The notes beneath the pieces were generated by a model. It worked only from the letters and a program-made list of their open reading frames with translations. It had not been told where the DNA came from and ran no database searches. 9,862 nt of DNA from M55B120 sp965549355 (lineage in GTDB: Bacteria; Actinomycetota; Humimicrobiia; Humimicrobiales; Humimicrobiaceae). The first letter of the stretch is position 1. Every line of letters starts with the position of its first letter. The DNA lies in contig CBEVGD010000071.1 of assembly GCA_965549355.1 (NCBI GenBank), positions 1 to 9,862 on the forward strand. The letters are read 5' to 3'. Made by a program: the position numbers and the translations under genes. Positions 1 to 5,519 of this stretch are shown here, piece after piece.

Positions 1-115
1 TTCCATGCAGAATCGCTCCTAAATGCAAATAACCAAACGACACAAAAACAATTTTTACCACTACATACAGAATTCCCAGACCTATATAACTAAAATAAAA
101 TTTATTATTATTCAT
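1..115 (-). CDS. N-terminal fragment of a putative small membrane protein, cut by the window edge
   Basis: An open frame begins at ATG 115-113 and runs off the window after 38 codons. The start is chosen because AAAAGGAGC lies upstream with GGAG seven bases before this ATG; another ATG at 120-118 is in a different frame and hits TGA after two codons. The visible peptide starts MNNNKFYFSYIGLG and continues with a strongly hydrophobic stretch (about residues 9-30, rich in I, L, V, F and Y), which looks like a first transmembrane helix. No family is recognisable from so little. It lies downstream of the methyltransferase in the same direction and may belong to the same transcript. Reality as a gene is moderately supported; function is unknown. 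Confidence 0.5.
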   Translation of the reverse strand, partial: MNNNKFYFSYIGLGILYVVVKIVFVSFGYLHLGAILHG

Positions 116-198
116 AGCATTGCTCCTTTTCTCTTTATATCTTTCTAAATTTATTTCCACCTCATCGTAAAAATCAATAGAATTGCCCAGGTTTATAT

Positions 199-315
199 TT
201 ATGCCTTTTTCCCAATAGCAGAAATCTGGTTTTTACTTTCAAATACCTCAATTTGTATTGGGAAATAACCAGCATCTTTTAAGAATTCTCTAAACTCTTC
301 AGGCACTTCCACCAC
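199..315 (-). pseudogene. Possible 3' remnant of a second methyltransferase gene
   Basis: This frame overlaps the end of the methyltransferase gene in a different phase. It is open from just after a TAA at 342-340 to a TAA at 201-199. From the GTG at 315 it gives 38 residues, VVEVPEEFREFLKDAGYF followed by PIQIEVFESKNQISAIGKKA. The pattern of a helix, then 'AGY/F', a beta strand and a final 'aIGkK' strand resembles the C-terminal end of many class I SAM methyltransferases. No Shine-Dalgarno precedes the GTG. I infer the tail of a formerly adjacent gene whose front was deleted. A short overlapping gene, a frameshifted extension of the neighbour, or a chance open frame remain possible. Confidence 0.3.
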
Positions 316-1136
316 ATGACTACTGCCGAGGATGACTCTTTATACATCCCATCTTTTAGCCTATTAGCAATGCACCTCTCAATTATTTTTTTAATATTAC
401 TATCAACTTCTATAAATTTGCCTATAAAACTTGCTACATATCCTGTCATCTGTTCTAAATCTCTTTCGATGCTGTATCTTATTATTCTCACATTAATCAA
501 TCTTTCACATGAGCGGAGGATAAGATAGGCAAAATAATCAGCATCCGGTTCAAACTGGCCCGTATAATCTTTACCTGTTACTTTTATCCATATTTCTTTT
601 ACTAAATTATCTCTTCCTGCTGGCTGTATTACTGCACAATATTTGTTCGATGCATTTTCCATTCTCTCCAAATGTTTTTCTATATCTTTTATCTGCCATA
701 GAAATTGAGAGCATATAACCAGATCAAAGCTATCTTTGATGTTTTTATCATCAACTTTTTCCCAATCTTTATTTATCACCTCAACATTTTTTATCTGTTT
801 TTCTTCTATATCCTTAATTAGATAGCTTGCAGCTCTTTTTGAAGATTCTATAGCCAACATCTTTTTGACTTTCCGGGCCAATGGAATAGTCAATGTACCG
901 GGACCGGGTCCGATTTCTAAAACTTTAAAATTTTCACTCAGAACATTATTTAAACTATTTACAATATTCCTGCCATATTCATAATTATTAGATTTAGCAT
1001 TTTTAAGATAATCTTCAAAAAGTTTTTCTTTGAACAGTGGGGCATCTTCTATTTTTAGGGGCCTCATCCTCTCTGCCCGCATCCTGTTCCAGGTTTTTTT
1101 CCAATCAATATTGTGTTTAAGGTTTTTGTTTACCAT
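279..1136 (-). CDS. Class I SAM-dependent methyltransferase, last gene of the feo cluster
   Basis: The 285-residue product has a Rossmann methyltransferase core. Motif I is VLEIGPGPGTL at residues 72-82, the acidic ribose-binding residue is E97 in LAIESS, an INKDWEKV motif-II-like segment lies at 121-128, and FDLVICSQFLW at 137-147 matches the motif IV strand. The N-terminal IDWKKTWNRMRAERM segment and the VVMWWK end near residue 276 resemble a family I recall from methanogens and anaerobic bacteria; its substrate is not known to me. It lies 89 bases after feoC in the same direction and is probably co-transcribed with feoABC. No Shine-Dalgarno sits directly before ATG 1136; an AGGAGG occurs about 40 bases upstream, but an in-frame TGA at 1157-1155 separates it from this frame. 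Function in iron uptake is conjecture. Confidence 0.85.
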   Translation of the reverse strand: MVNKNLKHNIDWKKTWNRMRAERMRPLKIEDAPLFKEKLFEDYLKNAKSNNYEYGRNIVNSLNNVLSENFKVLEIGPGPGTLTIPLARKVKKMLAIESSKRAASYLIKDIEEKQIKNVEVINKDWEKVDDKNIKDSFDLVICSQFLWQIKDIEKHLERMENASNKYCAVIQPAGRDNLVKEIWIKVTGKDYTGQFEPDADYFAYLILRSCERLINVRIIRYSIERDLEQMTGYVASFIGKFIEVDSNIKKIIERCIANRLKDGMYKESSSAVVMWWKCLKSLENS

Positions 1137-1225
1137 AATTTTTATAACACGTGCTCACAACAATATGTTTAACTTTCCTCCTCACCAGTTATTACAGACT
1201 TAATATTACACATGTCTAATAACTA

Positions 1226-1507
1226 TTATTTCCTATCTGTTCTTGCGGCCTTTATACCTTTGTCGGTTAGAACCCATGTACGGATTCCTGAACCAGCGGC
1301 TTTAACATTAGATACTGAGCAGGTTTTACAAGAGATTGCACATCCTTTGCCTGAACATTTATTATTTGTTTGTGAAATATAGCCACCATGCTTTAGATAA
1401 TCCAGTATTCCTTCCAACAGACCTTCACTTATATTCAATCTGTGCGCTATAGAAGGATACATACTGACTTCGCCTTCTGCAATTATCTGCAAGAGTTTCC
1501 CTAACAT
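1226..1507 (-). CDS. feoC: FeoC-like winged-helix protein with a four-cysteine cluster
   Basis: The 93-residue protein has an N-terminal winged-helix fold (about residues 1-48, LGKLLQIIAEGEV and IAHRLNISEGLLEGILDYL). A cysteine loop follows, with C51, C56, C60 and C63 spaced CX4CX3CX2C, and then a WVLTDKGIKAA wing or helix. FeoC proteins are small winged-helix partners of FeoB whose cysteines can carry an oxygen-sensitive Fe-S cluster; they are proposed to control FeoB stability or transcription. ATG 1507 is preferred over the TTG at 1510 because AAGGA sits seven bases before it. The gene follows feoB by about 60 bases, the usual place. The cysteine spacing differs from the Klebsiella FeoC arrangement as I recall it, so cluster binding is inferred. 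Confidence 0.85.
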   Translation of the reverse strand: MLGKLLQIIAEGEVSMYPSIAHRLNISEGLLEGILDYLKHGGYISQTNNKCSGKGCAISCKTCSVSNVKAAGSGIRTWVLTDKGIKAARTDRK

Positions 1508-1569
1508 CAATCTGTCCTTCCTTCTATGACAAAATATAATTTTCCTAATACAAAAATCGCCTATCTAAA

Positions 1570-3618
1570 TTATAATATGAATCTGGCAACCTGATAAACT
1601 AATATGCCCATGCCGAAGGCAACAATTAAAAAGTAGGCTAGAGAAAATAGCGGCCATTTCCATGATCTGGATTCTTCAACCATTGCACCCAATGTACCTA
1701 CACAGGGCATAAATAACATCTGAGTAACCATAAAACTAAGCGCTGCTGCAGGAACCATCATCGTGCCAAGAGTAGATACCAGCCCCTCCTCTGTAGCACC
1801 AAGGAGCATGCCCATGGTAACAATTATTCCTTCTCTCGATATAAAAGAGACAAGCAGGGCAACGATCATTTCCCATTTCAGGCCCATTAAGTTTCCAAGA
1901 GGAGCTATAGCTCGTCCAAATCTTGCAATAAAACTTGTCTGGATATCACCATTAGGAAAATATGCCAGTGCCCAGACTACTGTTACAGTAATCAGCACCA
2001 CGGGCCCTACTTTTACAATAAACTGTTTTATTCGCTGCCACACCAAAGTCCCAACTGTCCTTAAATTTGGCCTGTGATACAATGGCAGTTCCATTATCAT
2101 CCTCATCTGTTCACGGTCAGGCAATACCCTATTTAGCATTTTACCTGAAAGTCCAAGCACTACAAGGTTTAGCAATATCAAAGCTATAACAACTAAAGGT
2201 GCTGCTGCTCCAAAGAAAATTGAAGCAAGAAATGCAGTTATCATTATCTGTGCCGGACAGGGTATAAATGGTGCAAGCAGCACTGTCATTAAACGCGATC
2301 TTTCCGTTTCAACTACCCTTGTTCCTATAACAGCTGGTATATTACAGGCAAAACCTGTAAACATCGGTAAAAATGATTTTCCATGGAGACCGATCCTGCG
2401 CATAAAGTTATCCATCATATAAGCTACTCTGGACATATACCCTATGTCTTCCAGGACAGCATACATCGCAAAGTAGCCAATTAAAAATACAAGAATTGCA
2501 AGTAATACCCCGATAGCAAAGATGATCCCATCTACTACAAGGCCTGATATCCAGGCAGGAGTGTTTACAAGCAATGACGCTACAGCTGCCTGTGCAGAGT
2601 GAGTCGTATTCATGAGACCCATTGCTATTGGCATTCCTATGGCCATCCCAACAACGATCATACCGATCAGTACGCCCAGCATAACTAATATACCGCGTAC
2701 CGGGTGCGTTGCATGCCTGTCTATTCTTGCAGTGCGGTTAATCTGGCTCTTTTCAGAACGTTTAACAGCAGATTTGACTATGTTTCCAATCCATTTATAT
2801 CGGCTTCCTGCTATTCCAAGTGCAATATTTTCACTATCACTTAAAATATTTTGCAGCAATTTCCATTTAGATTCGCTCAGCTGCTTTTTCATCATCCCGG
2901 TAATTATTCTGTCACCTTCAATTAGTTTTAAGGCCACCCAATCCTCCGAATATGACACAGGAATATTTCCTGTAATTTGGGCCCTTATCCGGGTTAACAC
3001 CTCTTTGTAGCCAGTGCTTCTCTCTGGTAAATTAGGTTCATGGCCATCTTCTGCACAGGCAATCTCATTAATGGCTGCTTTAAGTTCATAGATCCCTTTA
3101 TTTTTTGAGGCTACCATAGGCACTACTTTTACACCCATGGCTGATTCCAATGCTTTCACATCAATCTTTAGTCCTTCTTCTTCTGCCACATCAATCATAT
3201 TTAAAGCAATAACAAGAGGTACCTTCAATGACAGAATCTCCGATACCAGATATAGATTACGCTCTAAAGCTGCGGCATTTACAACCACCACAACTACATC
3301 GGGTTGTTCTTTAATTACGAAATCTCGTGCAATGACTTCTTCGGGTGAATTAGCGGTAAGGCTATAATTACCGGGAAGATCTACCATCCGGTAAGTCCCG
3401 CCATTATAATTAAATTTTCCTTTCTTGCACTCAACTGTTTTTCCTGGCCAGTTACCGACATGCTGTCTGAGACCTGTCAGTCTGTTAAAAACTGTAGATT
3501 TTCCCACATTAGGCTGCCCGGCAATAGCCACCGTTATAAGCTGCTGATCGAACCCGGAGTAAACTTGCTTATCTTTTTCAAGTAATGTTCCAGTGCTTGT
3601 ATTTTTTTCTATACTCAA
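1570..3618 (-). CDS. feoB: Ferrous iron transporter FeoB (first copy)
   Basis: The 682-residue protein fits FeoB, the GTP-dependent Fe(II) permease of the cytoplasmic membrane. After a roughly 28-residue N-terminal extension comes the G domain: G1 GQPNVGKS 34-41, switch I GNWPGKT 55-61, G3 DLPG 80-83, G4 NMID 140-143 and G5 VASKNKG 169-175. A helical regulatory segment spans about 190-300, and the membrane domain begins near 308. Its conserved signatures are the DIGYMSRVAY loop (391-400), GFACNIPA (422-429), PCPAQ (453-457), ELPLYHRP (510-517) and PCVGTLGA (638-645). The start is TTG 3618, supported by AAGGAGG eight bases upstream. TTGA overlaps the feoA stop, so the two are probably translationally coupled. 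All nucleotide motifs look intact, unlike the second FeoB in this window. Confidence 0.97.
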   Translation of the reverse strand: MSIEKNTSTGTLLEKDKQVYSGFDQQLITVAIAGQPNVGKSTVFNRLTGLRQHVGNWPGKTVECKKGKFNYNGGTYRMVDLPGNYSLTANSPEEVIARDFVIKEQPDVVVVVVNAAALERNLYLVSEILSLKVPLVIALNMIDVAEEEGLKIDVKALESAMGVKVVPMVASKNKGIYELKAAINEIACAEDGHEPNLPERSTGYKEVLTRIRAQITGNIPVSYSEDWVALKLIEGDRIITGMMKKQLSESKWKLLQNILSDSENIALGIAGSRYKWIGNIVKSAVKRSEKSQINRTARIDRHATHPVRGILVMLGVLIGMIVVGMAIGMPIAMGLMNTTHSAQAAVASLLVNTPAWISGLVVDGIIFAIGVLLAILVFLIGYFAMYAVLEDIGYMSRVAYMMDNFMRRIGLHGKSFLPMFTGFACNIPAVIGTRVVETERSRLMTVLLAPFIPCPAQIMITAFLASIFFGAAAPLVVIALILLNLVVLGLSGKMLNRVLPDREQMRMIMELPLYHRPNLRTVGTLVWQRIKQFIVKVGPVVLITVTVVWALAYFPNGDIQTSFIARFGRAIAPLGNLMGLKWEMIVALLVSFISREGIIVTMGMLLGATEEGLVSTLGTMMVPAAALSFMVTQMLFMPCVGTLGAMVEESRSWKWPLFSLAYFLIVAFGMGILVYQVARFIL

Positions 3619-3872
3619 TATTCTGCCCTCCTTAAATAAACTTTATCCGCCACACTTCGCGCTAATGCAATCCGTGAATCTCTCACACTGACAATAACAG
3701 GCCTCTTCTTATAGTTTTGCACCATATTTACTATTACTCCTTGAGAGAAACCCATTGCAGCCATTCGGCTGATCACAGCATTTCCTCCTCCTATTGTCTC
3801 TATCTGTGCTGCATCCTCCGTTCTCAGTTCACTTAAGGTAAGATCCTGCGGCATATCAATTTGATTATTCAT
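3615..3872 (-). CDS. feoA: FeoA, SH3-like partner of FeoB
   Basis: This 85-residue protein has the FeoA beta-barrel pattern: LTLSELRTEDAAQIETIGGG, the conserved AMGF turn (39-42), then VIVNMVQNY, VIVSVRDSRIAL and a closing VADKVYL strand. FeoA is a small cytoplasmic protein required for full FeoB transport and thought to bind its G domain. The position where many FeoA proteins have glycine after AL/AI is A71 here. ATG 3872 is preceded by GGGAG with seven bases between GGAG and the start. It is the first gene of feoA-feoB-feoC and overlaps feoB by four bases. Transcription probably begins at the strong promoter about 55 bases upstream, with an apparent DtxR-family operator over its -10. Confidence 0.93.
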   Translation of the reverse strand: MNNQIDMPQDLTLSELRTEDAAQIETIGGGNAVISRMAAMGFSQGVIVNMVQNYKKRPVIVSVRDSRIALARSVADKVYLRRAEY

Positions 3873-3890
3873 ATTTTTTCTCCCTTTCTA

Positions 3891-3937
3891 TATTATAGTT
3901 TAGTAATAATTTAATAGACTTAACTAACTATAATATA
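3891..3937. repeat. Inverted repeat flanking the feoA start region
   Basis: The left arm, TATTATAGTTTAGT (3891-3904), and the right arm, ACTAACTATAATA (3923-3935), are reverse complements apart from one extra T in the left arm. They are separated by 18 bases. The right arm contains the -10 and half of the putative operator; the left arm lies in the feoA 5' leader. It could be a second, facing regulator site or a leader hairpin. I cannot distinguish these by eye. Confidence 0.45.
3913..3928 (-). promoter_or_regulatory. Putative DtxR-family operator at feoAB
   Basis: In transcript sense the site reads GTTAG, TTAAGT, CTATT. It is an imperfect version of the GTTAG-N6-CTAAC dyad at the repressor gene and sits at the same offset, starting inside the -10 hexamer and covering the likely transcription start. 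Binding here would block RNA polymerase when metal is plentiful. The assignment rests on this match and on the general TTAGGY/RCCTAA-like look of DtxR-family sites; binding is untested. Confidence 0.55.
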
Positions 3938-3955
3938 TGAAACTATCGCTGTCAA
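3927..3955 (-). promoter_or_regulatory. Sigma-70 promoter of feoA-feoB-feoC
   Basis: In transcript sense there is a perfect -35 TTGACA (3955-3950), a 17-base spacer and a -10 TATAGT (3932-3927). The expected start is near 3920, giving a leader of about 50 bases before the feoA ATG. Spacing and hexamers match the promoters of the repressor and the lone feoA. Confidence 0.8.
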
Positions 3956-4199
3956 ATAAGTTTTTACAATGGAGTTATTTAGAAAATATTTTAAGATGGC
4001 TAAAGATAGTTTTTTTCACGAGCCATGTACCATCTTTTGAGGATTTTTTTTATGGGCATCGTACTACCCCTGATAGTAAAGTTATATAATGCTTTTAAAA
4101 AATCTGGAGACAGTGCGTGGCATATAGATAAGTGAGTAATGAAGCTATGTAAATTCTCTTAAGAATTTTATATAGTGATCATATATTTTACTAAGGGCC
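3956..4199. other. Intergenic region downstream of the repressor gene
   Basis: No confident gene lies here. On the minus strand a 52-codon frame is open from 4158 to a TAG at 4002-4000. Its last part, from an ATG at 4059, reads MPIKKILKRWYMAREKNYL; it has no Shine-Dalgarno, and I do not recognise it. A hairpin-like pair, AAATTCT/AGAATTT, lies at about 4151-4168 without a following T run, so it is not a convincing terminator for the repressor gene. A second imperfect pair, AAGATGGCT with AGCCAT and CCATCTT, spans about 3993-4037. Confidence 0.5.
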
Positions 4200-4667
4200 T
4201 CAAGCTTTTTCCTTTGGACAAGTTTCTGGCCGTTTTCCATGCTTTGCATAATAATTAAAACTTTCAAGCCATACGGGGTAACCCTCGGGACAAGTCTCAA
4301 TAAACGTTATAAACTTTACTATTCTATCTAATGTTTCTTTACTGATATAATGTTCAAATTTGCAGGCATCTCTTGCCGATACCTCAGGACTTATACCCAG
4401 TACTTCATAAAAAAATTTATAAAGTTCTTTATGTTTTTTGTATATGCTTTTGGCCACTCCTGTACCTTTTTTAGTAAGCTCTAAATAACCGTATCTTTCA
4501 TGGATAACCAATCCCCTATCAGTAAGTTTTCCTACAGCATCTACCACTGAGGACGTTTTAACATTTAGAAACTTAGCAATATCTTTTACTCTTACTACTT
4601 TCTTCTCCAGACCTTCTACATAAATTGCTTCTAAGTAATCTCCCATACTCTGTGTTAATTTAACCAT
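4200..4667 (-). CDS. DtxR/MntR-family metal-dependent transcriptional repressor
   Basis: The 155-residue protein has the DtxR-family layout. An N-terminal winged helix (about 1-73) includes SMGDYLEAIY and the VKDIAKFLNVKTSSVVDAV helix-turn-helix. The dimerisation and metal-binding helices follow (74-120). Candidate ligands by alignment with DtxR and MntR from memory are D10 (as MntR D8), H79, C102 (as DtxR C102), E105 and H106; the residue aligned with the ancillary ligand E83 is Y83. No C-terminal SH3 domain is present; a short tail with C126 and C150 follows. D10 favours Mn(II) as in MntR, C102 favours Fe(II) as in DtxR, so the metal is uncertain. ATG 4667 has GAGG seven bases upstream. The dyad in its own promoter suggests autoregulation and control of both feoA promoters. 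Confidence 0.92.
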   Translation of the reverse strand: MVKLTQSMGDYLEAIYVEGLEKKVVRVKDIAKFLNVKTSSVVDAVGKLTDRGLVIHERYGYLELTKKGTGVAKSIYKKHKELYKFFYEVLGISPEVSARDACKFEHYISKETLDRIVKFITFIETCPEGYPVWLESFNYYAKHGKRPETCPKEKA

Positions 4668-4699
4668 TTTATAACCTCTTAAATATTTATTCTATAATT

Positions 4700-4715
4700 G
4701 TTAGTTTTGCCTAAC
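4700..4715 (-). promoter_or_regulatory. DtxR-family operator in the repressor promoter
   Basis: GTTAG, GCAAAA, CTAAC in transcript sense is a perfect five-base dyad with a six-base centre. It starts within the -10 hexamer and extends over the transcription start. It is the best match of the three copies in this window and resembles published DtxR/MntR-family boxes with TTAGGC-type half sites. I infer negative autoregulation by the gene directly downstream. Confidence 0.7.
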
Positions 4716-4742
4716 TATAACAGCAACCAAACTCGATGTCAA
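4714..4742 (-). promoter_or_regulatory. Sigma-70 promoter of the DtxR-family repressor gene
   Basis: The -35 is TTGACA (4742-4737), the spacer is 17 bases and the -10 is TATAGT (4719-4714), all in transcript sense. The predicted start is near 4707, about 40 bases before the ATG. The hexamers are identical to those of the feoA-feoB-feoC promoter. Confidence 0.8.
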
Positions 4743-5045
4743 ATAATATAATTTCAGGGCCAGTATAGAAATATTTCCATGGAATAATATGCAATACTAT
4801 CATACAAATAAATGTCAGATTAGTCGAATTACATGGTTATAGCAAATCTATTATTACATATGATCGTGAATGTAAGGGACAAAGCCTGTTGGAATTTGTC
4901 TAAACAAATAATATAAAATTATATTAAAATAATAAATATTAAAATTGAAATATTACCTTAAAAAATTAAAGATTTTTTGAATATTTTAAAAACTTCCGAA
5001 ATATACTATTGGTCATAAAAGATATAAAAGTTAATATTTTTTCTA
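4743..5045. other. AT-rich intergenic region with no gene seen
   Basis: The stretch is extremely AT-rich with scattered stops in all frames, and I see no coding sequence. It contains a perfect TTCCATGGAA palindrome (4775-4784) and a small GACAAA/TTTGTC inverted repeat with an 11-base loop (4878-4900), neither with a terminator-type T run. It separates the end of the lone feoA from the repressor promoter and may contain the feoA 3' untranslated region. Confidence 0.6.
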
Positions 5046-5080
5046 TTATTTTCTATTGTTTATCTCTCTAACCATAATTT

Positions 5081-5110
5081 TATTTGCCATTCCCCTTCAT
5101 ATGGCAAATA
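5081..5110 (-). other. Perfect 10-bp inverted repeat around the feoA UGA codon
   Basis: TATTTGCCAT (5081-5090) and ATGGCAAATA (5101-5110) are exact reverse complements separated by ten bases. In the mRNA the loop is AUGAAGGGGA, so the UGA that ends the reading frame lies at the start of the loop. No T run follows, so it is not a typical rho-independent terminator. The arms encode conserved FeoA residues, so the symmetry may be partly coincidental. Confidence 0.6.
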
Positions 5111-5309
5111 TTGAACCTTTAACTGAAATACGCACAGGACCTCCCCTTGATTCATTAGAAACATAAAGTATTTCATTTGGAACAAGCCCCATTGCAAATA
5201 GCCGGGAATTTAACCTGCGCCCTCCATTGATTCTTAATATCCTATATTTTTTACCTGGTACGGTACCGGCTAAAGTTAAGACTCTTTCATCTACAGTCTG
5301 GCTTATCAT
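5097..5309 (-). CDS. feoA: Lone FeoA-domain protein, apparently truncated by an in-frame UGA
   Basis: The 70-residue product shows the FeoA barrel: LTLAGTVPGKKYRILRINGG, RRLNSRLFAMGLVPNEILYV and VRISVKGSIFAI, where TGA (5099-5097) intervenes. In the same frame the sequence continues RGMANKIMVREINNRK to a TAA at 5048-5046. That tail is the expected last FeoA strand (compare LAIGKDIAKEIKV in the fused regulator), so the UGA replaces the conserved glycine and is one base from GGA. The protein lacks its final strand unless the codon is read through. I chose ATG 5309 because GGAG lies five bases upstream; a longer frame from GTG 5378 (93 residues) has no Shine-Dalgarno and a lysine-rich lead. It has its own regulated promoter and no feoB directly behind it. 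Confidence 0.75.
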   Translation of the reverse strand: MISQTVDERVLTLAGTVPGKKYRILRINGGRRLNSRLFAMGLVPNEILYVSNESRGGPVRISVKGSIFAI

Positions 5310-5407
5310 ATTAGCTCCACTTTTTAAACCTTTCAAATTCTGTACTTTTTTCTTGTTTATTATATTCAGCTTTTTCACTATTTTAAAATATAGACTTATT
5401 AAGTATA

Positions 5408-5423
5408 AATAGTTTCATCTAAC
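5408..5423 (-). promoter_or_regulatory. Putative DtxR-family operator at the lone feoA
   Basis: In transcript sense the site reads GTTAG, ATGAAA, CTATT. Its half sites are identical to those at feoA-feoB-feoC, and it overlaps the -10 by the same two bases. An ACTTATTAAGT palindrome follows at 5394-5404. This suggests co-regulation of both feoA genes by the repressor encoded between them. Confidence 0.55.
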
Positions 5424-5450
5424 TTTAATAATTTTAGCTATGGTTGTCAA
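5422..5450 (-). promoter_or_regulatory. Sigma-70 promoter of the lone feoA
   Basis: The -35 is TTGACA (5450-5445), the spacer is 17 bases and the -10 is TAAAGT (5427-5422) in transcript sense. It lies about 70 bases after the SufB/D stop, so this feoA need not depend on the upstream unit. The leader to ATG 5309 would be about 105 bases. Confidence 0.7.
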
Positions 5451-5519
5451 GTATAAAATGGATAACATTATCTAAAAGTTAAAACTGTATTGTTTTTTAA
5501 TGATTTAAAAATTTGAAAA

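Noticed and set aside
1763..3367. Plus-strand open frames opposite the first feoB
   Set aside because: They are antisense to a clear FeoB with all motifs, show no ribosome sites or recognisable domains, and are explained as shadows.
4775..4784. TTCCATGGAA palindrome as an operator
   Set aside because: It is isolated, far from any promoter found here and does not match the operator motif; likely chance in an AT-rich region.
4878..4900. GACAAA/TTTGTC inverted repeat as a terminator
   Set aside because: The stem is only six pairs with an 11-base loop and no T run on either strand.
5046..5110. Selenocysteine codon at the feoA UGA
   Set aside because: The family has glycine here, not cysteine, and the UGA is inside the hairpin loop rather than upstream of a stem as in bacterial insertion elements.
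5441..5519. Rho-independent terminator after SufB/D
   Set aside because: Only weak A/T pairings are visible, with no GC-rich stem followed by a T run.
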